Assembly (NCBI GenBank): GCA_010015745.1
Contig: ML978342.1
Location: 1-39,524, forward strand
Direction: 5' to 3'
DNA length: 39,524 bases
From: Setomelanomma holmii
Lineage: Eukaryota > Ascomycota > Dothideomycetes > Pleosporales > Phaeosphaeriaceae
Shown here: positions 18,134 to 28,280 of the stretch, piece after piece
Position numbering within the stretch: position 1 is the stretch's first letter
Layout: the number at the start of each line of letters is the position of its first letter
Program-made: the position numbers and the translations under genes
Notes under the pieces: generated by a model
Database searches by the model: none
What the model saw: the letters and a program-made list of their open reading frames with translations, nothing else
Told to the model about the DNA's origin: nothing

Positions 18134-20065
18134 TCCAGTGATGAATCAGGAGTTGCGGAAGGACTGAAGGTCGAACTTGAAAGTGGACAAGCTCTTAACA
18201 AAAAGGAAGTCGAGCCCAAACTTTCTTTGGAATATTAGGGAACGTGAATGCGGCGTAAAAATTGATCGTGAAAGGTGCGTATGGCACCACCCGGTTTGGA
18301 AAGGAGGCGAAAATGTGTAAACGAGGTCGAAGATCGGTCACAAGAACGACTCAGGCGAGACGTGAGTGGCCAAGCGACCGCCGATCACTGCGTGCAAAGC
18401 ACGACTATGTCGCCAGGGAAGACGCTGTAAGATTCACACAACGTAAAAGGAAGATTTCGAGAAGAGAGCCAAAGGGCCGTCAATATTTTAAGGTGACGGG
18501 AGCTAAAATAGTGGTTCGGACCTAGAAAATCTTTCCCAGGCTGACGGATGGAAATTTGCGAAGGCGCTTGGATGGTTCTGTGGTTGTGCAGAAATGTGGA
18601 TCGTTGGGACCCATAGATAATGTGAGCTGAAATAGTCGACTGATTGTCTTGCATTCATATGCGAATTGCAATCGAGTCCGCGCAATGCCGCCGCCCCCCC
18701 AGCCCTTCGGACTCATGGGCAACAACTCAGCACATTCGTCATCGCTCACTTCCCCTGTTAGCTATTCTCAGCGATACCGTTCCGGTTCTTTCCTCCTCTT
18801 GCTGTCATCAATGTACGCATCTGCTGAGGCCATGTATGAGGCCTCGTTTGTGCTTTCCTCGCAGCAACCCGCATCCGTCGATAAAGTAACCCGTCAGCCA
18901 ATCAATGGCCCTGCTGCTACCCCGTGGCGCCGCAGCGAGAGATAAAGCGACTGACGTAGGGCCGTGATAGAGGTGTGTGCCTGCTGCTGTGAAATTGCCG
19001 GGTAGGCACAAACAGCTCAGCGGTGTGATGGAATATGGAGGCTTGCGGGAAGCTCACGTCGACTCGGTGAGGTAGCCGTCGGACTAGTACTGTACTGTGT
19101 AAGCGAAATCCTCCATCGACGAGAACACCATGAAACATAGCGGACCACGACATAATCCTGGTCCGGAATTTCTGCTTGCAAGATCATGCTTGGTGATGCG
19201 GCCCAAATCTCCTATGCGAGGGTGCTTCGACGCCAAGAATCACAAGCCAGATCAACCGCAATCGTACGGCAGTACTCTGCTGATTGCGCCGTCCTAATAC
19301 TCACAATTTCCCTATTTCATCGATATGCGGTGAAGGCTGTTGAGCTGCGATGGCGAATGGAAAAGGATGCTGCCAGTTCATTGGGCCTGTGCTTGCAGCA
19401 TGCAAGTATGGCGAGCACCAGAAATAGCCAGAGTGGTTGCGCATTGGGCGTGTCGGATCTGGCCTGGAATTAGGCCGACTACTGTGGTTGTTCTTTGCGA
19501 TCTGTAGTGCGCTCGGCTGAATTGTTTGATACGTACGATGACCATATTGTTACACGCCTTCTTGTTTTGCCAGTTGAGGGAAAGAGCGCGGTGGACTTGG
19601 GGCGTAGCTGAGCGTGTATACAAGCCCTGGCACTACAATATCGACGATTGACTGAGTTGCAGTCGGTAGTATCAATGTCGGCTCTATGCGTCAACATGCG
19701 CGGCCGGCAAGTTGATTGACGTTGAAACATGCCGGTGTCGCGATACTGCGAACCTAAAAAATGAGCGGCCAAGACACCCGAATCCCTCGAGACACAATGC
19801 AGCGAGTTTGCACATTACGTCACCGCTGCCAGATGCTGCTTTGATATTTGGCTCATGTTCATTGTATTCATCCTGCTTGCTTTCTCCTATATCCCTGATC
19901 ATGTCACCGGATTGTGCCGCAGTGACTTTTTGATGTCCATGCCTCTCCTCACATTCACTTTTGGGATGCGAGCCGAGCCGAAGAGGATGAAAAGCCTTCC
20001 CATTGAGATCGTGACTAATCAAAGAGACGCCTTGTATGCCCACCGAAGTTGAAAACCACACCAGT
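18134..20065. other. 1.9-kb intergenic region, no gene recognised
   Basis: This lies between the start of the 304-residue gene and the stop of eL32, both on the minus strand. The left part should hold the promoter of the former and the right part the 3' untranslated region of eL32. The longest open frames (19684-20061 minus, 18649-18945 plus) have no protein-like composition. A C-run sits near 18693-18699. Motif-level reading found no tRNA B-box with a pairing T-stem. A non-coding RNA cannot be excluded. Confidence 0.4.
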
Positions 20066-20767
20066 CTATGACTCGGTCTTGACGCGAGCCTTGCCGTTCG
20101 TCACCTTGACACCAAGCTGCTTGGCGCGGGCGACGATATCGATACGCTTTCGTGCTGAGACTGAGTGGGCGATCCTGGTGAAGGTTAGTATGGACTGGGA
20201 AGTTTGGAATGTGGGATTGGGGCCAGACGTACTCTGCGGCAAAGGTGGTGTTGTGCATAAGGAGAAGGTCGACATCGGCAACTGTTGTTATTTAGTTTCA
20301 GTCTCACTGGTAGTCCAGGTGTTGCCAATCGCACCGTTGCTGACGAGGAACGCCTTGTGGCCGCTGGGCATGAGGTGGCGGGTCTTCCTGTTTGATCCGT
20401 AACCGATCTGCGTCGCAATCATCAGCCCACGTTCGCAGGTTCATGTCCAGCCCGCAAGCATTCTGCGGCTTTGACGTGGTGAAGTCATTCCGTACCTTGG
20501 GCATAGCAGCCTGTCCCTTGAACCGCCTGCGGACGCGGTTGTCGATACCCTTAGGCTTGCGCCATGAGGGGTCAACGCCTGTTCATTGTCAGATCCACCA
20601 TCCGTATCTTCTGGCCTCGTTGCTTCTTACACATAAAGCGGTCCGACTGGTGGCGGTTGAACCGCTTGGGGTCTGTATGCTATCGTCAGTTGCGACTTCT
20701 CGAGGTGCGGTTCGGTGCGTGGCGTACGCTTCTTCACGATCGCGACGTGCTTCTTAGCGGCAACCAT
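20066..20767 (-). CDS. RPL32: 60S ribosomal protein eL32 (L32)
   Basis: This is a structural protein of the large ribosomal subunit. The six-exon model is 20767-20728, 20672-20631, 20578-20496, 20407-20335, 20281-20233 and 20174-20066, with introns of 55, 52, 88, 53 and 58 bases. It encodes 131 residues, the family's normal length. The joined protein contains the conserved blocks VKKHPKRFNRHQSDRF, PSWRKPKGIDNRVRRRFKGQ, IGYGSNRKTRHLMPSGHKAF and ARAKQLGVKVTN. Every junction keeps phase, and the total (396 bases with stop) is a multiple of three. None of the exons exceeds 109 bases, so a search for long open frames alone would miss the gene. High intron density in ribosomal protein genes is common in filamentous fungi. 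Confidence 0.97.
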
Positions 20768-21280
20768 CTTGTTCTGGGTTAGCGATTGCGTTGATAACGA
20801 GTTTATGGAAGGCGTACTTTGTCTGCTGTTGTTGGGGTTAGTGTGTCGTGATCTCGAAGTGCAAAAATCCATTGCGGTCGGGTGGGAGGATTCGGTTAAC
20901 GCTCACTAGCGTGCCAAGCCGCCAACTTGACGTTGTCACCACATCAGGACTGAGCGCAATCGGTTCCTGAAATGATTACAATATCACATCTCTCTATAAG
21001 TATTGCGTCGACATTCACGGCAGGCAAACGTTTGTAATGAAGTGTAAAATTATTCGTAGATTCATGCTGAGCTGTTCTATCGTGCTAGGAGATGCTCTGT
21101 GCCTCCAAAAAGTGCCGCAAACGCAGGCTGGGGTATGTAATGCTCCCGGGAAAATCATGTCATGCATAACGAAAGGCTGGACAAACACCTATGCCATCGT
21201 GGTGGAAGCTGATGGGCAAGCAAGAGGCCTGCCCATACAAGTCTTCCACGCGACCTCGAACCAATAAAAGGTCAAGCCAA
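20768..21280. promoter_or_regulatory. Upstream region of eL32 and 3' side of DCN1
   Basis: About 510 bases lie between the eL32 start codon and the DCN1 stop, both on the minus strand. The part next to 20768 should be the eL32 promoter; a pyrimidine- or purine-rich tract is not striking. Bases 21020-21060 are AT-rich. No gene is recognised. Confidence 0.4.
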
Positions 21281-24180
21281 CTAGTAGTCCTCGTCCATAG
21301 CCTCTGGCTTGGAGCCGCCTCGCTTCTCATTCTTGACCCACTCAACGAAGTCGTCGATGACAGACGGCCACGATGACTCCTCCGTCCAGAAGGTCATGTC
21401 TTCATCCGCGAGAGTGAGCTTGGCAAACTTTAGGGTCTCGTTCCACATGTCCTTGTTGACGCTCTTCTTGAAGGAAGTGGTGAGAAAATCTTTCCACCAG
21501 TCGAGCCACGGTGTGCTGGCGCTGGACCACTTGATAGGGGAGAGGGGCGAGCTGAAGAGGAGCTCCCAGAAGACAATGGCTGAATCAAGACTTGCTTGTT
21601 TCGAGTTCCCGGTCTTGGCGATGGTGAAGACGTACTTGTAGATGCGCTCGAACAGGTCTCGGCTCGCTGGTAGCTCATGCTTGAGGTTCTTGATGTAACT
21701 TTTCTGTTTCTCGACGGTGTCGCAGCTAGTCCTGTTAGCGACGACGAAGGAAGAAGATGAGGCGCCGACGAAACTTACTTGCGCTCTTGCCACCCATTCA
21801 CGAATCCCTCGCGACCCAGCTCTGCCATGCCTGTAGCTTGAACGATTTCATGTGCAGCGAAAGCGTCCAGGCCTTCCAAATTGACGTCAAGGTCCTCAAA
21901 GTACTTCATCGTTCCATCTGGACCGATGGCATCGGGCTCGCCGGCCGCATCGTCCCGGTACCGATCGAAGACCTTGTTGAGACTCGCCTTTGCGGCAGAG
22001 GAACCGTTCGAGCCGCCACCACCACCGCTGAAATACCTGTATGGGAAATGTCAGTGAGCTGTCGATCAATTGTAAATGGCTGATCCGGAAAAAAGACAGT
22101 TAAAGTACCCGCAAGATACCATTTGCTGTCCCAAGTTTGTTGCCTGTTGTGTCCGTCTTGGTGATAATCGGTATTGTCCTAGAAATTGATGTTCCATGCT
22201 GACTTGTTGGTGTCCCAGGTTCGGCGCGCTTGATGTTCGCATGCTCTGCGTTATGTTGTTATTTTGAGAAAGGTGGCCATCCAAAAAATGGCCACCGGTA
22301 AAGCTTCCATGTGCAGGCGGGATCTGATGCCCTTGTACTGGAGGGTATCCGGGCTGGCTAGGGGGGTCCTCTACTGCTTCCAGGAGGTGGTAAAGCATTG
22401 TGGAGACAACAGGTTGCTGCCATGAGTTGAGGTTGTTGGATTGAGGGTCTGGCATTCCAGAAGCCACACTCTGAAGCTCCAGACCCCTGGCATGGATGAT
22501 GGCCACGAAGTAAGCTGCCAGTTTCTTGTCGAGCGACCGATAGAGCTGGCGGCGAGCTTCTGCTGCTGGAGATGCGTGGTGAGACAGAGGAGCGTTCGGC
22601 CCGAAGAGGGATGTGAATTGGCGAAGACTGTCAGGAGACATATTGTTCGTCAAAGCCCGCAATGGAAGGCTCGAGGATATTGGCTTCAGAAATTCTGGCC
22701 TCGGCATCCAGTTCACTACCCAAGGATGAAATTGCAGATACTGCCGGCTGTAGTTGTGACTGGACGTCATTGGCGAAAGAGGTAATGACCCTACCGTGTT
22801 GTGCGATTCGGGACTGACAGTTATCTGCTGTCCTGTGTGTGGTGTGAGGCTGAACGGATTCGTTAAACCCTGTTGCTGGGTAAAGGACGATGACTGGCTA
22901 CGGAACCCAGTGGGCTGTGATATGCTGCTTAGTCCCGGTTGTAGATTTCTCGTGAGTGCACCGGACTGGCCTTCGAAGTTTTCGTTATTTGTCTGACCTG
23001 CCAAGCTTTCCCAGCGGCGACCACCGCCACGCAGAGAGACCATCGGTTGTGCCAGAAGTCCAATTTGAAATGCGGCCACAGGCATGCCCATTCCAGAACG
23101 CATGCTGGTCGGAAGAAGGGAGTCGATGCCAGAACCCGCTACGGGTGCGGTGAGGTTGCGCACATGTCGCGAACCAGCAGAACGATCCAATGCCCCGTCT
23201 TTCGCGTACGGAGATGCTTGAACAGGTCGATGGTGCGGGTCTGTAGCCCTGGCGGCAGATGTGAGACTGTCGTAAAGAACCTGACCGAGGTATTCAGCCT
23301 GCAAGCGGTAATGCTGTTCCAACCCCGAGTTCTGTGTCTCTGTTATCGAAGAAGGTGTGTCGCAGGTTGTGAAATTGATTGCTGACTCGGCTCCGGGCTG
23401 CAAGATGTTACCAGGACATGTAGGTATGTTCTCGGAAAGGTCGCTATCCGTAAGGTTGTGCTTCGTTGTAGAAACTGATGGCTTGACAGCAAGATCTGGA
23501 GGAGGCGATGGACAAGCCCTCTGCGATATGCGACCCGCAGAGCTAAGTGAACGATATGTGGAGTATGATTGTCCTGAGATGACTCGGTCCCTTCGCTTGC
23601 GGTATGCAAGCTGCCGCGCTCTGTCTTCAGATGCCCCGAACATGATGTGCTAGGCGCCGTGAGCGTGGCCGGATGTTGAATAGGCCGTGTTGAACGTAGG
23701 ATGCCTGGAGGACGAGGTGACGTGAAGTGATGCAGCTACAGTGTTTATAGATGGCGCAACGTGGCAGTCTCGGTCGACGGCTCCTGGCTCTGCAGATGTC
23801 GATGCCACGGAAGTAGCAGTGTAGGTGAACCTAATTGATAGGAGGGCTCCACCACCACGCGCCTGCCGTGTGACCTCGAATAATAGCAGCAACAGCCACG
23901 AATCCCAGCTTCGCAATTCGTGCTTCTCCCAGTTCCTCGTGTTCGTTCGTTCGATCCTGGCTGTATCGTCGTCGCGGCGTATGGGATAGCAGCAGCAGGG
24001 TTCTTCGGGTACCTAGAAGTGTCACAACAAAAAGAAAATATGTACTCACGCGTTGACAGCGGTTTGAGCATCCCAATTGTGGCTCTTCAGTACTCGCGTG
24101 GCAGTACTACGGTCGGCGCTCGTGAAGCTCATGAACTGAGAGATTGCAGCCTTCTGCTGAGCGGAGTACACTGTCGGCAT
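21281..24180 (-). CDS. DCN1: DCN1-type cullin neddylation factor (UBA plus PONY domain)
   Basis: Dcn1 helps transfer NEDD8/Rub1 to cullins and so switches on SCF-type ubiquitin ligases. The three-exon model is 24180-24050, 22036-21779 and 21731-21281, giving 279 residues, the usual size. Exon 1 encodes an N-terminal UBA domain (YSAQQKAAISQFMSFTSADR, SHNWDAQTAVNA). The join gives NAYFSGGGGGGS, then the PONY cullin-binding domain with FDRYRDD, GREGFVNGW, IVFWELLFSSPLSPIKW, KDMWNETLKFAKLTL and ESSWPSVIDDFVEW. Intron 2 is a normal 47 bases. Intron 1 is 2013 bases, far above the 46-88 seen elsewhere, and holds a 525-codon frame on the same strand. Its acceptor at 22037 has a CTGAC branch site about 13 bases upstream. 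The exon 1 to exon 2 link is strongly supported by phase and by the family's domain order. Confidence 0.92.
22066..23643 (-). CDS. 525-residue protein nested in DCN1 intron 1, same strand
   Basis: An uninterrupted frame runs from ATG 23643 to TGA 22066, wholly inside the first DCN1 intron and ending 30 bases before its acceptor. No domain is recognised. The N-terminus is basic (RARQLAYRKRRDRV) and much of the rest is disordered and rich in Gln, Ser, Pro and Asn. It has an SLRGGGRRWESL motif near residue 202 and a more ordered, possibly helical stretch at about 370-420 (AEARRQLYRSLDKKLAAYFVAIIHARGLELQ). A TAG lies two codons upstream, so the start is well fixed unless the frame is entered by splicing. 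A donor at 22108 would splice it in frame to DCN1 exon 2. It may be an independent nested gene or an alternative first exon. Confidence 0.65.
   Translation of the reverse strand: MFGASEDRARQLAYRKRRDRVISGQSYSTYRSLSSAGRISQRACPSPPPDLAVKPSVSTTKHNLTDSDLSENIPTCPGNILQPGAESAINFTTCDTPSSITETQNSGLEQHYRLQAEYLGQVLYDSLTSAARATDPHHRPVQASPYAKDGALDRSAGSRHVRNLTAPVAGSGIDSLLPTSMRSGMGMPVAAFQIGLLAQPMVSLRGGGRRWESLAGQTNNENFEGQSGALTRNLQPGLSSISQPTGFRSQSSSFTQQQGLTNPFSLTPHTGQQITVSPESHNTVGSLPLSPMTSSHNYSRQYLQFHPWVVNWMPRPEFLKPISSSLPLRALTNNMSPDSLRQFTSLFGPNAPLSHHASPAAEARRQLYRSLDKKLAAYFVAIIHARGLELQSVASGMPDPQSNNLNSWQQPVVSTMLYHLLEAVEDPPSQPGYPPVQGHQIPPAHGSFTGGHFLDGHLSQNNNITQSMRTSSAPNLGHQQVSMEHQFLGQYRLSPRRTQQATNLGQQMVSCGYFNCLFSGSAIYN
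23644..24049 (-). promoter_or_regulatory. Intron segment upstream of the nested frame
   Basis: These 406 bases are the first part of DCN1 intron 1, from the donor (GTGAGT, 24049) to the nested ATG. If the nested frame is an independent gene, its promoter and leader must be here or overlap DCN1 exon 1. No TATA box is obvious. Confidence 0.35.
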
Positions 24181-24329
24181 CTTGAATTAGCTTTGCGAAC
24201 GCAACTTCCAAGCAGAATCGCGTTGAAAACGGGCGGCACTGGCAGTTGTGCCGCTGCACTTGAGCTCGAAGTGGGGTGTGGAGGGGCTAAGAATGTATGA
24301 GGCTGAGGTGAGTGGCGAATAGGTGTGTC

Positions 24330-24683
24330 AAGACAAGGCGAACCAATACTAGCTCAAGTCTGCCTGGACCCTGAGAGGACTGGACTGTGGCCGCTGCAGA
24401 TGAGCCCCGGCGACGTCGTGACGCATTGACGAAGCAGCATTGGCAGTGGGTGCCGTTCCGCGAAATAGTGCCTCGGGATTAACCCCGCTATTTCCATACT
24501 ACTCACCGTCACCTCACCACCATCCTCTGTATCGTGCTTTTATGTTGTTCTGCACTAAGAGTAGACCGACGAGTGCTTACCTTCTTCGACTGCCTTTCTG
24601 CCCTTCTTCGGCGCTGCTTTTGTCCTTTTCGCCTGACTCTCCATCTTGTTGGGGCTGTCCTGAGCCTTGCGTTTAGGCGGCAT
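24330..24683 (-). CDS. Possible small basic nuclear-type protein, 3' end uncertain
   Basis: Exon 1 (24683-24581) encodes 34 residues starting MPPKRKAQDSPNKMESQ and continuing KRTKAAPKKGRKAVEE, with nuclear-localisation-like basic clusters. It ends at a good donor (GTAAGC). A 54-base intron with acceptor at 24527 would continue EEDGGEVTVSSMEIAGLI and then run to a stop near 24369; alternatively a second strong donor (GTGAGT) at about 24508 would splice further on. The left boundary given is approximate. No family is recognised. The start has an ATG followed by an Ala/Lys-rich histone-tail-like sequence, but only the first exon is convincing. It lies just upstream of DCN1 on the same strand. 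Confidence 0.4.
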
Positions 24684-25312
24684 GTATGTATCAGTTTCGT
24701 GACTGCTGTTGGTTGAGTGGAGGGGTTGCGGAGGGGATTTGGTGCTCAGAGATCGTTGTCGATGCGGGCTTTGCGTGCTGGAGTTTCGAGGCTGCTGTGA
24801 TCCGCGGTGCGAGTCCTCTGCGCTGTCGCCTAGGGAACTTCGCGTAAATGGAAAACAACGGCGCAAGGCACGGAAAAGGACCATGCAGCGCCGTTTGCTA
24901 AGGTTGTATGGGCGATGTTGCGAAGTGAAGGCGTGTGGTGGTTGGTGCCTTCCCCAAAGGAATAGAATATTCACGGTGATTCTGTTAGTGAGGTTCAAGT
25001 GCCAGATGTGGAGCCACGTCGAGAACACACGGGCAATTGCATTAGGCAGTCGCGAGTGACTGAAAGCGCGTCAAAGCAGGCAAAGTGCAGATCGCAGATC
25101 GCAGGGTTGGGATTCTAGACGCCAAAGAGGCGCGATATCATGTGCTCTATGCCAATGCACGTAGGTGCCTGAGCAAGTCTTGATAGGATTCGCAACTGAC
25201 ACCTACAGTGCCCCAAGTAGATCAATATTTACGTCCATCTTCTAGGCTCTCTTGCAGCCTCAATGTTCGCCCAAGCTAGAAAATGTACAAATTACAACCA
25301 CGCGATACTCTC
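24684..25312. other. Intergenic between small basic ORF and MVP1
   Basis: About 630 bases lie between the 24683 start codon and the MVP1 stop, both minus strand. The short direct repeat gcagatcgcagatcgcag at about 25085-25102 is the only local feature. No gene is recognised. Confidence 0.35.
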
Positions 25313-27658
25313 CTAGTCTGCAGAAGGCATGCTCTCCACCTCCTCACTCAGCGCACGCCAGTTGTCTGCCTGTAGCTCTGCGTACTTTACGCGCTCCTGG
25401 CTCCATTCCTGATGCAGCCTGGTGATATGATACTGGCTCTTCTGGAAGTATAGCAATTCATCGCGGACGCATTCCTTGATGAAGACTCCCCGCGCATGCT
25501 GCTGTACGATCGATTCCTTGTCCTGTAGAGCGTTAGCTGGCTTGCGTCGCATCTTTTTGACGGAATGTCTCACCTTGAAAATTGCGTCTTCCACCTTCTC
25601 TGCCTCGCCTGGCTTGATCTGTTCGGCTGGCTTGTTCCTGATGTTCTGTAGCTTTGTTTCGTTGTTTACTATCCTCTTCTCCAGCGCGGGAATGTTATCC
25701 CTTGCATATTTGTCCCGCCGATCGAACATGTCTCGTACGCTGACTAGCGTATCTCTTTGCCTCTTCAGGTCCTCGAGAACACCTTCCTCCCATGCTCGGG
25801 CCTCATCCTCTAGAAGCTGTCGAGACTGGTCCAGATGCCTTGCCGTCGAATTGAGACCCTCGTTCAGCAACGGCACGTCGTTTGTGTCGACTGCGTAGGT
25901 GTCCACAGAGCATTCCGTTAGTGACGATAGTGCGGTAGAGAAGCGGTGATATTCCGCAGCGATGCCTTCGTTTCGCCGTGTAAGGCGTTCCATCATGTTG
26001 CAGAGGTTGATATAGCTTTCAGCGCTTCGTCGAACACCAGATCGGACGGTGTCGAACATATCGGGTAGCGTCTTAGGTAATGAATCCTCAAGATCCGGGG
26101 CCAGTGTCTTGCCAGTAAATTCCTCCTGGACAGAAAGATTCGCTTGTTTCCTCCATACCGCAAGCTCCTACTACGATCAGCGTGGTGCAAGCACAGTATC
26201 TCGACTAACCTACAGTAGGAACAGTGAGGAACATGACCACCAGCTGCTCTTGATTGAGCACTGGATGCCTCACAAGCGCGTTCGTAAAGCGTGTCAGGCC
26301 TTTTCTTCGCTTCTCAAGGAAGCTAGCATCCGAAGCTATAGGATTGCCATTGACTAAGAATTTTCAATACGCATTAAGCCATGGGGAAATGAGTACTCAC
26401 TACCAACTCTCTTTGGAGGCAATAATGGCAATTGCCGGAACGGATATCTCTTGTGCAGGCAGTCTAGCAGCCAGACAAAGTCGCTGTACCGTCGAACAAC
26501 CTTGGTGGTCCGTCGCGAGCTGGCAACCTCGTAGTTTCGGTGCTGAAACAGAAACACGCCCTCCTTTTCCGCAATCGCGGTAATAGTAATGACCTCATCA
26601 GATCCAGAGCCTCCCATGCCCACACGACCAATAGATCTGCCCAGTTCGGGCGGAGGATTGGAGCCACCGCCCACGGGAGCCGCGCCGAAACCTCCATCGC
26701 CTGTTCCTGGGGCTGCAAAAGACTGGTTGGACCCTCCATTGTAGCCTCCCCAGCCTCCTTCACTTCCTAGCGAGCTCGGCTGGAGGGTGTCCTGGTTCGA
26801 TGTGGAGTTGGACATCGAGTTGGTCGTGAACTGGCTTGTAGTACGAGCGGTAGTGGGGGCATTGGTGCCATTGGATTGTGGTGGGACGGACGTGTAGCTT
26901 GTGTGTTGATGTCCTTTGTGCAGATCCGGGGAGCCCCAAGGATCGGACTCGGGGTCGCCAAACGACTGCTTACGCATGGGTGCACGCGACCGACTCGGTG
27001 TCAGTTGTTCAGACGGCGGCTGCTGCGCGGGAGGCGTTGGAGGTGGTTGTTGCGCGGGCGGTGATGGCTCGTGGGCGGGCGGAGGTTGCTTCATGGACTT
27101 GGGTAGTGACACTGAGGGATTGGGCAGACCTGGAGGGCGTCAATGCTGTTCCAGCTAGGGATATGTCTATGAATTGCACTGACTCTTCTTGCGCTCGTCG
27201 ACGCTGTCGAGAGTGACGTCGTCACCCTCTTGCGCCAGACCGATGAGCGCGAAGAGCACGTTGAACTCGTTCCTTCCCAGTCCCGCGCTTTCCTGGTCTG
27301 GCTGTGACACAATCTCGAGGATCTTGGCCTGCGTGTCACTCGACACGCCACTCTCGCGCAGCAGCTTGCGCGCGCCCTCGACGCTGATGCCGCTGCCCGT
27401 GCGGTCGCCAGCATCGAGCACGGCGTCAAAGGCGTCGATGTACGCGTCTGGCACGTCTCCAGCAGGCAGGAGCGATTTGACGAGGGCACCGCGACCGGTC
27501 TTCTTTGGCGTGGGAAAGGCCCAAGGTGAGTTGCTGCTTTCAATCTCGTCTGCGAACAAGCTGTTGCCCGTCCTCGCCGCAGGCTTCGGATCGTCATCGA
27601 AGAGCGACGACGACTGCTTCGCGCTCACCGGCACGTCGTCGTCACCAAAGAGGGACAT
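25313..27658 (-). CDS. MVP1: Sorting nexin Mvp1 (SNX8-like), PX and BAR domains
   Basis: Mvp1 binds PI3P on endosomes and drives retromer-linked recycling and vacuolar protein sorting. The five-exon model is 27658-27184, 27129-26401, 26353-26214, 26167-25574 and 25522-25313, with introns of 54, 47, 46 and 51 bases, giving 715 residues. The N-terminus (MSLFGDDD) is followed by an EH-like helical region (about 60-155: AFDAVLDAGDRTGSGISVEG), then a Pro/Gln and Gly/Ser linker. The PX domain spans about 330-450, with RRYSDF near 372 for phosphoinositide binding. The C-terminal BAR-type helical region starts near 490 (FDTVRSGVRRSAESYINLCN) and holds DKESIVQQHARGVFIKEC. All junctions keep phase and restore family sequence. 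The last intron is 51 bases and free of stops, so its retention would insert 17 residues. Confidence 0.95.
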
Positions 27659-28280
27659 GTTGAACGGTCAAGCTATGTGCAACTGTGTAAGGAGAGGCGC
27701 GAGCTGCAGCTGCAGTCGAGGGTAGCTGCAGGGCCAGAGTTCAGATAGGACCGCCCAGAACGTGACGATAACATGGAGCTACCATATGCGGCGGTGCAGC
27801 CGATGGCCCAAGCTCTACAAATGCTGGAGAGCGGTACATACGACAGTCTTATCACTATCTTGGCACAGCATTACATCATCATCATCAACAGTCGCAAAGC
27901 GCCGTGAGAGGAATGGACGTGTTTGGTCGCTGTATCTGCGTCCAAATTTGATATAGCAGCTATGATTGTAGTTTGTCGGCACGTGGCCTCTACATACCAG
28001 CCTCGCCTGTTGATATGTCCTAGTAACCTGCGAAAGCCGAATCTTAAAATTCGGTGGGGTATCCAAGAAGTCCTCAACTCCATCAGACAGGAGTAATAGT
28101 GCCCTGCCCCGCCTTTTATTGATCAACAGTGCGCCAAACCCATGCCAATGCTATTTGGTGTATCCAACCACGAGACAATAACTCGTCCAACCAATGCGCC
28201 CGTTCAAAATATGGGTATATGCGCCAACATCGGGACTCGTGATAGAAGGAAATAAAAAAGGAGATGAGCGTAAGAGTGGT
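27659..28280. promoter_or_regulatory. Upstream region of MVP1 and 3' side of palH
   Basis: About 620 bases lie between the MVP1 start codon and the palH stop. The right half should be the palH 3' untranslated region and the left half the MVP1 promoter. A small run of catcatcatcatcaac lies at about 27875-27890. No gene is recognised. Confidence 0.4.

Noticed and set aside
19684..20061. 125-codon minus frame next to eL32
   Set aside because: It lies in the eL32 3' region, has mixed composition and no splice or domain support.
21245..21270. Minus-strand GGTTCGAG, like a tRNA B box
   Set aside because: The sequences on either side do not form a T-stem and there is no matching A box.
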